NCBI GenBank assembly: GCA_003161635.1
Contig: PMOA01000103.1
Location: 17,480-53,752, forward strand
Origin: Limisphaerales bacterium
GTDB lineage: Bacteria; Verrucomicrobiota; Verrucomicrobiia; Limisphaerales; UBA11358
Direction: 5' to 3'
DNA: 36,273 bases
Shown: positions 24,558-32,440 of the stretch, piece by piece
Layout of the letters: each line of letters begins with the position of its first letter
How positions within the stretch are numbered: the first letter of the stretch is position 1
Position numbers and translations under genes: made by a program
The notes under the pieces: model-generated
What the model saw: only the letters and a program-made list of their open reading frames with translations
The model's database searches: none
Told to the model about the DNA's origin: nothing

Positions 24558-26000
24558 ATGGACTGGCTCAATAAAATTTCCCAGTTCTGGCCGCACTTGG
24601 CGGCGGGCTTCGATTTACTGGCCTCGCTGCTGGCCTCAGCCCATGCTCTGCTGCACAAACGCGATACCCGCGCCGCAACGCTTTGGATTGGCTTCATCTG
24701 GCTGATGCCGGCGGTGGGCCCGTTGCTTTACCTCGCGCTGGGGGTCAATCGCATCCGCCGCCGCGCGCGGACACTGGGCGTGCATAAAACCACCCGCCGG
24801 GGGATTCCGGGAGACCTTGGCGAACCGGAGCATGAAGGCGCGGAGCATTTGAAGCTGCTCGCGCGCGTCGTGGGCCGCGTCGTCGCGCAACCGCTGACAC
24901 CCGGCAACCGCTTGCAACCGCTGGTGAACGGCGACGAGGCGTTTCCGGCAATGCTCGCCGCGATTGAATCCGCGAAGCATTCCATTTCGCTGGTCACTTA
25001 CATCTTTGACAACGACGCCAGCGGGAAACAATTTGCCGACGCGCTTGGCCGTGCCGTCAAACGCGGAGTGGCCGTGCGAGTGTTGATTGACGCCGCCGGG
25101 ACGCGCTATTCGTGGCCGCCCATCACTTACAAACTGAAACACGCGCAAGTTCCGTTCGCAAAATTTTTGCCGTCGTCGTTGCTTGCGCCGTGGCGCGTGG
25201 CGACAATCAATCTGCGCAATCACCGCAAAATTCTTGTGGTGGACGGCCAGACGGCCTTCACCGGCGGCATGAACATCCGCCATGGCAACGTGCTCGCCGC
25301 CAGCCCGCGCCATCCCGTGCAGGACCTGCATTTCCGCGTCGAAGGCCCGGTCGTCACGCAATTGCAGGACGCCTTCGCCAACGATTGGACCTTCGCCACC
25401 GGCGAAATCCTTGATGGCAAAATCTGGTTCCCCAAATTGAAGGAGTCCGGCAACGTCATTGCGCGGGTCATCACCGACGGGCCGGATGCGGATTATGACA
25501 AGTTGCGCTGGACGCTGCTGGCGGCGCTGGCGGAAGCGCAGACGTCCGTGCAAATTCTCACGCCGTATTTTCTGCCGGACCCGGCGCTCATCACGGCGCT
25601 GAACCTCGCGGCGCTGCGCGGCGTGCGGGTGGACATCATTTTGCCGGCCAAAAACAATCTGCCGTTCGTGCATTGGGCTTCGCGCGCAATGTGGTGGCAG
25701 GTGCTCGAACGCGGCTGCCGCCTCTGGCTCACGCCGCCGCCGTTCGACCATTCGAAATTGATGATTGTGGACGGCCACTGGGTTTTGCTCGGTTCGGCCA
25801 ACTGGGACGCGCGCAGTTTGCGCCTGAACTTTGAGCTGAACGTCGAATGTTACGGACGCGAGTTTGCGCACGCGATGGCGGCGGTCCTCGGGAAAAAACT
25901 CCACGGCGCGCGCGAGGTGACGCTCGCCGAAGCGGACGCGCGGACGATGCCAGAGAAATTACGCGATGCCGCCGCCCGGTTGTTCTCGCCGTTTTTATGA
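24558..26000 (+). CDS. cls: Cardiolipin synthase (phospholipase D superfamily)
   Basis: The product has 480 residues, the usual size for bacterial Cls. Two N-terminal hydrophobic segments (about 10-30 and 38-65, including IGFIWLMPAVGPLLYLALG) anchor it in the membrane. Two PLD catalytic motifs follow: NHRKILVVDGQTAFTGGMNI near residues 220-240 and DHSKLMIVDGHWVLLGSANW near 395-415. Both keep the H-x-K-x4-D triad. It should join two phosphatidylglycerol molecules, or an equivalent pair, into cardiolipin. The final 30 residues (REVTLAEADARTMPEKL ... LFSPFL) are echoed by a relic at 27071-27169. An alternative is a more general PLD-type transferase, but the domain order fits Cls well. Confidence 0.93.
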   Translation: MDWLNKISQFWPHLAAGFDLLASLLASAHALLHKRDTRAATLWIGFIWLMPAVGPLLYLALGVNRIRRRARTLGVHKTTRRGIPGDLGEPEHEGAEHLKLLARVVGRVVAQPLTPGNRLQPLVNGDEAFPAMLAAIESAKHSISLVTYIFDNDASGKQFADALGRAVKRGVAVRVLIDAAGTRYSWPPITYKLKHAQVPFAKFLPSSLLAPWRVATINLRNHRKILVVDGQTAFTGGMNIRHGNVLAASPRHPVQDLHFRVEGPVVTQLQDAFANDWTFATGEILDGKIWFPKLKESGNVIARVITDGPDADYDKLRWTLLAALAEAQTSVQILTPYFLPDPALITALNLAALRGVRVDIILPAKNNLPFVHWASRAMWWQVLERGCRLWLTPPPFDHSKLMIVDGHWVLLGSANWDARSLRLNFELNVECYGREFAHAMAAVLGKKLHGAREVTLAEADARTMPEKLRDAAARLFSPFL

Positions 26001-26020
26001 AGATTCAAATAAGAAGATAC

Positions 26021-26083
26021 GGTAGGGCGGTGCTGCTGCGCCGCCCTGATTTCAATCAGGCCGCGCGACAGCGCGGCCCTACC
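26021..26083. repeat. Triple-hairpin palindromic intergenic repeat
   Basis: The element is bounded by GGTAGGGC (26021-26028) and GGCCCTACC (26075-26083). It contains three consecutive inverted repeats: GGGCGG/CCGCCC, CTGATT/AATCAG and GGCCGCGC/GCGCGGCC. It lies between cls and the iron-exporter gene. The same three-hairpin plan occurs inside the helicase gene (31392-31471), and related pieces occur at 32246-32335. It is probably a small non-autonomous repeat family. Confidence 0.7.
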
Positions 26084-26118
26084 ATCGTTGATTGTCCGGC
26101 ATTCTGTTGTCCATTTTT

Positions 26119-27063
26119 ATGAAAACCTTCGACAGCCTTACCGAACAGGAAATTCTCGCGCTGGCCATTTCGCTCGAAGAGGAGGACGCGCGCGTGTACG
26201 AAGATTTTGCCGACGGCCTACAGGAAAATTATCCCGAACAGGCCGAGAAGTTCCGCGTCATGCGCCGCGAAGAAGACGGCCATCGCCATCGTCTGCTGGA
26301 GCTTTACAAGGCCCGCTTCGGCGATCACGTGCCGCTCATCCGCCGGCAGGACGTGCGCGGGTTTGTGAACCGCCGCTCCGTCTGGCTCGTGCGTCCGCTG
26401 GGGTTGAAAACCGTTCAAAAAACCGCCGAAAGCATGGAATTGGAAACGGAACGATTTTACGAAGTCGCCGGGCGGCGTGCGACGGATACGGGCATCCGGC
26501 AGTTGCTCGGCGACCTTGCGGAAGAGGAACGCAACCACGCCCACATCGCCGAGGAAATCACGCTGACCAAACTCAGCGAAACAGAATCAGCGCAGCAAAA
26601 GCGGCTGTTCCTGTTGCAGGTGGTACAACCGGGTTTGGCTGGCTTGATGGACGGCTCGATCTCGACGCTGGCGCCGCTGTTTGCCGCCGCGTTCGCCACA
26701 CACAACAGTTGGCAAACTTTTCTCGTCGGCCTCGCCGCAAGCACCGGCGCGGGCATCAGCATGGGCTTTGCGGAGGCGTTGTCCGACGATGGGAGTCTCA
26801 CCGGCCGCGGCCATCCGTGGGCGCGTGGTTTCGTATGCGGGTTGATGACCACGCTTGGCGGCATCGGCCACACGCTGCCGTTTTTGATTCCGAATTTGAA
26901 AACTGCCGTCGCTGTCGCCGTGGGCGTGGTGCTGGTGGAACTTGGCATCATCTCGTGGGTTCGCCACCGGTTCATGGACACGCCGTGGGCGTCGGCGCTG
27001 TTCCAGGTGGCGCTGGGCGGCGCGCTGGTTTTCCTGGCGGGAATCTTGATTGGCAATTCGTGA
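26119..27063 (+). CDS. mbfA: Membrane-bound ferritin-like iron exporter (erythrin-VIT1 fusion)
   Basis: The product has 314 residues. The start at ATG 26119 (MKTFDSLTEQEILALAISLE) is preferred over a GTG-type extension into the repeat. The N-terminal half, about 5-160, is a ferritin/rubrerythrin-like four-helix bundle with di-iron ligand motifs ISLEEEDARVYE, MRREEDGHRHR, METERFYE and EEERNHAHI. The C-terminal half, about 165-312, is a VIT1/CCC1-type transporter domain with about five membrane helices (QPGLAGLMDGSISTLAPLFA, GISMGFAEALSDDG). This fusion matches MbfA of alphaproteobacteria, which senses iron with its ferritin-like part and exports it. The gene lies between cls and a leftover cls tail, suggesting it was inserted or captured by a duplication. 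Confidence 0.92.
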   Translation: MKTFDSLTEQEILALAISLEEEDARVYEDFADGLQENYPEQAEKFRVMRREEDGHRHRLLELYKARFGDHVPLIRRQDVRGFVNRRSVWLVRPLGLKTVQKTAESMELETERFYEVAGRRATDTGIRQLLGDLAEEERNHAHIAEEITLTKLSETESAQQKRLFLLQVVQPGLAGLMDGSISTLAPLFAAAFATHNSWQTFLVGLAASTGAGISMGFAEALSDDGSLTGRGHPWARGFVCGLMTTLGGIGHTLPFLIPNLKTAVAVAVGVVLVELGIISWVRHRFMDTPWASALFQVALGGALVFLAGILIGNS

Positions 27064-27070
27064 ACAAAAT

Positions 27071-27169
27071 TTCAGCGTGCGCGAAGCAACTCTGGCTGAA
27101 GTAGGCGGACGTTCGCTGCCCGCAAAATTGCGCGAATCCACGGCGCGTTTGTTCTCGCCGTATCTTTAA
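27071..27169 (+). pseudogene. Relic: C-terminal 32 codons of a second cardiolipin synthase
   Basis: The frame from 27071 reads FSVREATLAEVGGRSLPAKL and ends TARLFSPYL before TAA at 27167-27169. It aligns without gaps to the last 30 or so residues of the intact cls product (HGAREVTLAEADARTMPEKL ... AARLFSPFL). No start codon or upstream body exists, because the iron-exporter gene ends 8 bases before. This is the 3' end of a lost cls paralog or of a tandem duplication whose middle was replaced. Confidence 0.85.
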
Positions 27170-27180
27170 CTCGCATTTTT

Positions 27181-27786
27181 TGAAAATAGCCCAGCCATTT
27201 ATGGCTGGGAAAAAGTCCAATAAACGCGAATAAGTCCCGTCAGGGACGAAAGAATTTCAATCCAACATCTCCGCCTCGTAATTGTATCCGTGTTTCTTCA
27301 AGAAAACTTCCAACTCCTCGCGAAAGCTTTTTTTACGATGGTGTTCCTCCTGCGTCTGGATGTAATGAATCGTGTCCTTCACGCCCGAAACGCCGATGCT
27401 GAACGAACCAAAACCTTCCTGCCATGCGAAGTCGTGTTGCCGGAGTTCGGGGAAAGTTTCTCACAGCCATTTTGAGGAATTACCTTTCAACAATTGCATC
27501 GCCTTGGAAATGGAAAGCGTCGCTGGCAGACTCAAAAGCAAATGCACATGATCGCCCACGCCGCCGATGACCAGAGCCTTCATGTCGTGCTCGCGGGCGA
27601 TGCCGCCGAGATAAGGCCAAAGCCGTTCACGGATGGCGGCGGTGAGCAAGGGCCGGCGTTCCTGGGTGGAGAACACGCAATGCATTAGGCAGGAGTTGAA
27701 TGAGTACATTTTTCTTTCGTCCCTGACGGGACTTGTATGGTTGGTTTGGCCGGTTTACCCAGCGCTAAAGCGCTGGGCTATTTTCA
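27181..27786. mobile_element. REP/RAYT-type element: broken transposase inside nested inverted repeats
   Basis: The outer ends are perfect 15-base inverted repeats (TGAAAATAGCCCAGC at 27181-27195, complement at 27772-27786). Inside them are perfect 21-base inverted repeats (27233-27253 and 27713-27733) that include GTCCCGTCAGGGAC-type sequence. Each end also has its own hairpin: CCCAGCCA/TGGCTGGG at 27190-27209 and CCCAGCGCT/AGCGCTGGG at 27758-27777. The transposase pseudogene lies between them. The arrangement matches REP sequences flanking a REP-associated tyrosine transposase. Confidence 0.8.
27257..27709 (-). pseudogene. REP-associated tyrosine transposase (IS200-like, Y1_Tnp), interrupted by an in-frame stop
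   Basis: Read as one frame the gene has 150 codons, the normal size for a short RAYT. The N-terminal part, MYSFNSCLMHCVFSTQERRP, then GGVGDHVHLLLSLPATLS, has the HUH metal-binding motif (HVH). After KGNSSKWL a TGA (27463-27461) breaks the frame. The same frame continues at once with ETFPELRQHDFAWQEGFGSF, then HYIQTQEEHHRKKSF, and ends at TGA 27257. The catalytic Tyr (the HYI motif) lies downstream of the premature stop, so the 82-residue product would be inactive. No frameshift is needed: a single codon change explains the loss. Confidence 0.88.
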
Positions 27787-27898
27787 TCCCCCTCGTGCCG
27801 TCCTCACCGAGGAAAGTGCTTGGAGCTTCTATTTTGTCGGCTTGCTTACTCATCCGCGCTTGGATTTAGCACGGGCAAAAGAGGAGCGCGAGCAATTC

Positions 27899-29350
27899 TT
27901 AAACCGCCAGCAACTGGCGGCACGCCGTTTGAAGTTTTTTCAGATTCACCTTTGACTTCGCCTCGATGTAGCAGCGGATCAACGGCTCGGTGCCGCTGGC
28001 GCGGAACGCGACCCATTCGCGGTTCGGCAGCAGAAATTTGTAGCCGTCGGTGGTGATGAACTTTTCCACCTTGAATGGCCCGATATTTTTCAAGCCGCTG
28101 CCGAGCTTGGCTAGCAATGCGTCCTTTTTCTCCGGCGCAAAGCTGACGTTGATGCGGTCGGTGTAAAATTCGCCGATTTGTTTGGCGAGTTCCTTCAAAA
28201 TTTGTCCCAACGATTTCTTTTCGGTTGCGACCAACTCCGCCATCAGCAGGCACGCGAGGATGCCGTCCTTTTCCGGCACGTGGCCCTTGACACTCAAGCC
28301 GCCGGATTCCTCGCCACCGACGATGATGGGTTCGCTTTCCATCAGCGCGCCGATGTATTTGAAGCCGACCGGCGTTTCGTAAACTTTCACACCGAACAAT
28401 TCCGCCACGGCGTCCACCTGATGGCTCGTCGGCACGGTGCGCACAACCGCGCCCGTCCAGCCGCGATTTTTCTTTAAATGATAAAGCGCGAGCGTGAGCA
28501 CCTGATTGGGCGTCAGCCAGGCGCCGTCCTTGTCCACAATGCCGAAGCGATCCGCATCGCCGTCGAGGCCAAGTCCGATCTGCGCTTTGCCGCTGCGGAC
28601 GAATTTACTGACGTCGGCCATGTTTTCCGCGTTCGGTTCAGGATGATGCCCGCCGAAGAGCGGGTTCAGTTCGTTGTGAAACAGCGTGACCTGCGCTCCG
28701 ATTTTTTCGAGCAGCACATCGAGATAACCGTGACCCGTGCCGTAACTCAAATCAACGGCAACCTTGAGCTTCGCCTTTTTGAGCACGGCGAAATTAATCA
28801 GCTTGTGGAGTTGTTTGAAATCCGCGGGCTGCGGATCAAACGTCTGGCATTGGAACATGCCGATGACCACGCCTTTGAACGACCAGCCTGCTCGCGATTC
28901 ATCGGAGCTCGCCGCCTGAAGCTTGACGATGTTCGCCTCAATTTGTCTGGTGACTTCCGGCGTGGCGGGCGCGCCGTTGCAAGTCGAAAACTTCAAGCCT
29001 TGATACTCCGCCGGATTGTGGCTGGCGGTCATGTTGATGCCGCCGACGGCTTTGCGATGGCGGATGTTGTGCGCAATGGCCGGTGTGGGCGTGTCGCGAT
29101 TGCAAAGCAGGGGTTCAAGGCCGTTGGCGGCGAGCACCTCGGCGGCGGCCAGTGAAAACTCGTGCCCCAGAAACCGCGTGTCGTAGCCAAGAATAACCAC
29201 GGGCTTGCGCCCACAAATTTCTGATTTCCGATTTCCGATTTCCGATTTCAGGAAATCCGCGATTCCCTGGGTGGCGAGGCGGACATTGTCGAAGGTAAAA
29301 TCGCGCGCGATGATGCCGCGCCAGCCGCTGGTGCCAAATTTGATCGTCAT
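27899..29350 (-). CDS. Phosphoglucomutase/phosphomannomutase family protein
   Basis: The product has 483 residues from ATG 29350 (MTIKFGTSGWRGIIARDFTF). Upstream in-frame ATGs fall in repeat-like sequence and are unlikely. Alpha-D-phosphohexomutase hallmarks appear in order: the phosphoserine loop TASHNP near residue 128, the metal loop DGDADR near 260, the sugar-binding GGEESGG near 345 and the phosphate-binding RASGTEP near 455. It interconverts hexose 1- and 6-phosphates; whether glucose, mannose or glucosamine cannot be told. Residues about 35-48 (KSEIGNRKSEICGR) are encoded by an intrusive heptad repeat (29223-29250) absent from typical family members. It lies 90 bases downstream of nuoA on the same strand, with repeat-like sequence between. 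Confidence 0.9.
   Translation of the reverse strand: MTIKFGTSGWRGIIARDFTFDNVRLATQGIADFLKSEIGNRKSEICGRKPVVILGYDTRFLGHEFSLAAAEVLAANGLEPLLCNRDTPTPAIAHNIRHRKAVGGINMTASHNPAEYQGLKFSTCNGAPATPEVTRQIEANIVKLQAASSDESRAGWSFKGVVIGMFQCQTFDPQPADFKQLHKLINFAVLKKAKLKVAVDLSYGTGHGYLDVLLEKIGAQVTLFHNELNPLFGGHHPEPNAENMADVSKFVRSGKAQIGLGLDGDADRFGIVDKDGAWLTPNQVLTLALYHLKKNRGWTGAVVRTVPTSHQVDAVAELFGVKVYETPVGFKYIGALMESEPIIVGGEESGGLSVKGHVPEKDGILACLLMAELVATEKKSLGQILKELAKQIGEFYTDRINVSFAPEKKDALLAKLGSGLKNIGPFKVEKFITTDGYKFLLPNREWVAFRASGTEPLIRCYIEAKSKVNLKKLQTACRQLLAV
29223..29250 (-). repeat. Four heptad repeats (GATTTCC type) inside the phosphohexomutase gene
   Basis: On the plus strand: GATTTCC three times followed by GATTTCA, each 7 bases, at 29223-29250. 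A related set (GATTTGC, GATTTTT, GATTTGC, GATTTAC) occurs upstream of lpxA at 33211-33238, so this is a dispersed repeat family and not a local coding quirk. Here it is translated, in frame, as part of an exposed loop. Confidence 0.7.
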
Positions 29351-29440
29351 CGGAGGGGACATTGGAGCAATGGAGTGGTGGGTGTCGGAATGTCGGTTTT
29401 GCATTACTCCATTACTCCGGCACTCCAGCACCCAAAGTTT

Positions 29441-29842
29441 TCAACTTTTCCAATCAAACGCCTTTTTCTTCACGGCGTAGATGTAACCGGCGAACAAAAT
29501 CGCCAGGAACGAAATCATCGAGCCGAAAATCATGTTCCGGTATTCCGGGTGCAAAACATCAGTCAGCATCGCCTTGTAAACGACCGCCCACGGATAAAGA
29601 AAGACGACCTCGATGTCGAACAGGATGAACAGCATCGCCACGAGATGGAATTTGACCGACATCCGCGGGTTGCCTTCGCCCACGGGGAGCATGCCGCATT
29701 CGTAGGCGGTGTCCTTGATTTTGCTGCGCTTGCCGCGTTTGCCGAGCAACGTGGAGACTAGAATCATCCCGAACGGCGCGGCAATGGCCAGGACCAGCAA
29801 CATCAACACGGCGAGGTACTGGGTAAATTGCGACTGTTCCAT
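29441..29842 (-). CDS. nuoA: NADH-quinone oxidoreductase subunit A
   Basis: The product has 133 residues from ATG 29842 (MEQSQFTQYLAVLMLLVLAI); an upstream in-frame ATG at 29884 adds residues with no membrane or family character. Three membrane helices are visible at about 8-30, 70-92 and 100-122. The signature of NuoA/ND3 is clear: AYECGMLPVG followed by RMSVKFHLVAMLFILFDIEV and VFLYPWA. It is part of the membrane arm of complex I. No nuoB or other complex I gene lies beside it: the neighbours are a phosphohexomutase and a divergent helicase. An orphan or extra copy is therefore possible, or the operon has been broken up. Confidence 0.93.
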   Translation of the reverse strand: MEQSQFTQYLAVLMLLVLAIAAPFGMILVSTLLGKRGKRSKIKDTAYECGMLPVGEGNPRMSVKFHLVAMLFILFDIEVVFLYPWAVVYKAMLTDVLHPEYRNMIFGSMISFLAILFAGYIYAVKKKAFDWKS

Positions 29843-30033
29843 GCTCGGAAATTTAGGAACGGCGGACGGTATTTGCAACAGCAATCGCGATTTTCGTCGC
29901 CGATTAAATGTAGCTGCGATTTTCAGATCGCGTTATCTGCGCAAACTAAAACTTGCGACTGCAATTAAAAAATTTGCGCTCACACGGCTTTTTTCCTTTT
30001 GCCATCGCCCGTTTGCCATTTCAATGGCGCGCC

Positions 30034-32088
30034 ATGTCGCGCGATTACGTTATTGAACCGTTCCGTTCCGAAATCAATTTGCACATTGACTACGCGCGCG
30101 AATTGAATCCGCAGCAACTCGCCGCCGTCACCGCGCCGCCCGGCCCTGCCCTCGTCATCGCCGGCGCCGGTTCCGGCAAGACGCGCACGCTTACCTATCG
30201 CGTCGCCTACCTGCTCGAACAGGGCGTTCCCGCCGACCGCATCCTGCTGCTCACGTTCACCAACAAGGCCGCCGGTGAAATGATGCGCCGCGTCGCCGAT
30301 TTGCTTGGCCGGCAGCTTCCGTCGCTCTGGGGCGGCACGTTCCATTCCATTGGCGCGCGGATTTTGCGCTCGCACGCCGATTTGCTCGGTTACCGGCGCG
30401 ATTTCACCATTCTCGACCGCGACGACGCGAAGGATTTAATCAAAACCTGCATCGCCGAAGCGGGCATCGAAACAAAGGGCACGCATTTTCCGAAGCCCGA
30501 GGTGCTGTGCGAAATTTTTTCGCTCGCGGTCAACACGCACAAGACCACCGGTGAAATTCTTGAAGATCAATTTGATTATTTCGAGCAATTCACCGCGCAA
30601 ATCACCGACTTGCAGAAACGTTACACCGCCCGCAAACGCGCGACGAACGCGATGGATTTCGACGATCTGCTCGCGTTGTGGCTCAGGCTGTTGCAGGAGC
30701 ACGCCGACGTGTGCGAACATTATCAGCGCCGTTTCCAGTTCATTCTCGTGGACGAATACCAGGACACGAACCAGCTCCAGAGCGACCTGATTGACCTGCT
30801 GGCCGGGCGGCATCATAACGTCACCGTCGTGGGCGACGACGCGCAAAGCATCTACGCCTGGCGCGGCGCGAATTTTCAAAACATCTTCAAATTTCCAAAA
30901 CGCTATCCCGACGCGAAAGTTTTCAAGATCGAAACGAATTACCGCAGCACGCCGGAAATTCTCAAGGTGGCCAACGCCGCCATCGCCGCGAACCGGGACC
31001 AGTTCACCAAAATTCTCACGCCCGCGCGCAAGTCCGGGCTGAAGCCTGCACTCGTCACATGTGCCGATGCCGCGCAGCAGGCGGCGTTCATCGCGCAGCG
31101 CGTGGCGGAACTGCCCGAGGAAGGCGTGGACCTGAACCAGGTCGCCGTGCTTTACCGCTCGCATTTCCACGCGCTCGAACTGCAGCTCGAGCTGACGAAG
31201 CTCAACATCCCCTTCTCCATCACCAGCGGCATCCGGTTTTTCGAGCAGGCACACATCAAGGACGCCACAGCGTATCTCAAGCTGGTCGCGAACCCGCAGG
31301 ACGAACTCGCTTTCAAACGCATCGCGCTGTTGTTGCCGGGAATCGGCGCGAAGGGAGCGGACAAATTGTGGAAGGCGTTTCACGAAAAACTGGAGGGCAC
31401 TGCTTCGTCAGTGCCCAATAATTCAGGGCTGGAGCCCAATAATTCAGGGCAGCGACGAAGCGCTGCCCTCCAAGCCTGCTCCAAATCCGTCCCCACCAAG
31501 GCCGCCACTGCCTGGAAACAATTCGTCGAGACCATTTCCCAACTCGAAGACGAAATCGTCCGCCAGAGCGCCGCGAAAATGTTGCGGCTGGTGATGGACG
31601 CCGGCTACGATGATTATCTCAAGGAAAACTTCGCCAATTACCGCAACCGGCTGGAAGACCTCGAACAACTCGCTGTGTTCGCGTATCAATTCGGCTCGGT
31701 CGAGGATTTCCTAACCCAGCTCGCCCTGCTCACCAACGTTGAAGCCGAGGACGGCGACGCCGCGAACCGCGACGCCGAGCAAATCCGGCTTTCGACGATT
31801 CACCAGGCGAAGGGCCTGGAATTCGACGTGGTGTTCGTGATCATGCTGTGCGACGGACTGTTTCCGTCCGCGCGCTCGATGGAAAACGACGAAGGCGAGG
31901 AGGAGGAACGCCGGCTGTTTTACGTGGCCATCACGCGGGCGAAGAACGAGCTTTATCTGAGTTACCCGCTGATCCGCGCCGGTTACGGCAGCACCGGCAT
32001 TGACGCCATGCAACAACCGTCCCGGTTTCTGTCGGAAATCCCGCGTGATTTGTTGAACGAGTGGAACCTGCGCTCGCGCTATGCCTGA
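30034..32088 (+). CDS. UvrD/Rep/PcrA-family ATP-dependent DNA helicase with an intrusive repeat
   Basis: The product has 684 residues from ATG 30034 (MSRDYVIEPFRSEINLHIDY). Superfamily 1A helicase motifs occur in order: LNPQQLAAV (Q motif/0), Walker A GAGSGKT near 44-50, TFTNKAAGEM (Ia), VDEYQDTN (II) near 240, GDDAQSIYAWRGA (III), ETNYRST (IV), STIHQAKGLEF (V) and RLFYVAITRAK (VI). It unwinds DNA 3' to 5' in repair or replication restart. Residues about 453-480 (LEGTASSVPNNSGLEPNNSG ...) are encoded by a three-hairpin palindromic repeat in the 2B region, right after the GIGAKGADKLW motif; close homologs should lack it. All catalytic motifs are intact, so the protein is probably functional. 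Confidence 0.93.
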   Translation: MSRDYVIEPFRSEINLHIDYARELNPQQLAAVTAPPGPALVIAGAGSGKTRTLTYRVAYLLEQGVPADRILLLTFTNKAAGEMMRRVADLLGRQLPSLWGGTFHSIGARILRSHADLLGYRRDFTILDRDDAKDLIKTCIAEAGIETKGTHFPKPEVLCEIFSLAVNTHKTTGEILEDQFDYFEQFTAQITDLQKRYTARKRATNAMDFDDLLALWLRLLQEHADVCEHYQRRFQFILVDEYQDTNQLQSDLIDLLAGRHHNVTVVGDDAQSIYAWRGANFQNIFKFPKRYPDAKVFKIETNYRSTPEILKVANAAIAANRDQFTKILTPARKSGLKPALVTCADAAQQAAFIAQRVAELPEEGVDLNQVAVLYRSHFHALELQLELTKLNIPFSITSGIRFFEQAHIKDATAYLKLVANPQDELAFKRIALLLPGIGAKGADKLWKAFHEKLEGTASSVPNNSGLEPNNSGQRRSAALQACSKSVPTKAATAWKQFVETISQLEDEIVRQSAAKMLRLVMDAGYDDYLKENFANYRNRLEDLEQLAVFAYQFGSVEDFLTQLALLTNVEAEDGDAANRDAEQIRLSTIHQAKGLEFDVVFVIMLCDGLFPSARSMENDEGEEEERRLFYVAITRAKNELYLSYPLIRAGYGSTGIDAMQQPSRFLSEIPRDLLNEWNLRSRYA
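31392..31471 (+). repeat. Triple-hairpin repeat inserted in frame in the helicase gene
   Basis: An 80-base element is bounded by GGAGGGCA (31392-31399) and TGCCCTCC (31464-31471). It contains three hairpins, GGGCA...TGCCC, GGGCTGGAGCCC and GGGCA...TGCCC, separated by two copies of AATAATTCA. The plan matches the intergenic repeat at 26021-26083. The reading frame passes through without a stop. Confidence 0.8.
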
Positions 32089-32440
32089 GAAGATTCATCA
32101 ACCACGAAAAACATCTGCTTGAACCAAGCGCCTCGCCAACGGATGAAAAGTGCCAACTGATAAAAACAAGGAATTCATCCGTGGAACCTTTCATCCGTTG
32201 GCGAAAAGGACGTGCAATACCCATGGCGGAAATTTGTTGTTGTGGTAGGGCTGCGGTGCCCCGCAGCCCATTCTTCTCGTGGGTCTGAAGGCAAGGAATC
32301 AAGGCGGCGCGGCAGCACCGCCCTGCCAAATTCGTGGAACGACAGGAGTTTCAGGGAGTCGCGAGCCGATAGAAAGCATTGCTGCCAAGGTGAAATTATT
32401 TCAGATTTCAGAGACAGGCGGGACGCCTGTGCTACGCGGC
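32089..32440. other. Convergent intergenic region filled with palindromic repeats
   Basis: About 350 bases between the helicase and lpxA (convergent ends), with no supported gene. It holds a perfect 15-base inverted repeat, CGCCAACGGATGAAA at 32134-32148 and its complement at 32189-32203; a 9-bp hairpin, GGGCTGCGG/CCGCAGCCC at 32248-32269; and a further GGCGG/CCGCC-type hairpin near 32303-32325. These resemble the triple-hairpin family. One of them could also act as a bidirectional terminator, but no T-run supports that. Confidence 0.6.

Noticed and set aside
29843-29860. AAATTTAGGAAC upstream of nuoA, resembling half of the shared element
   Set aside because: The GGAC core is changed and no AATAGC box lies 17-18 bases away.
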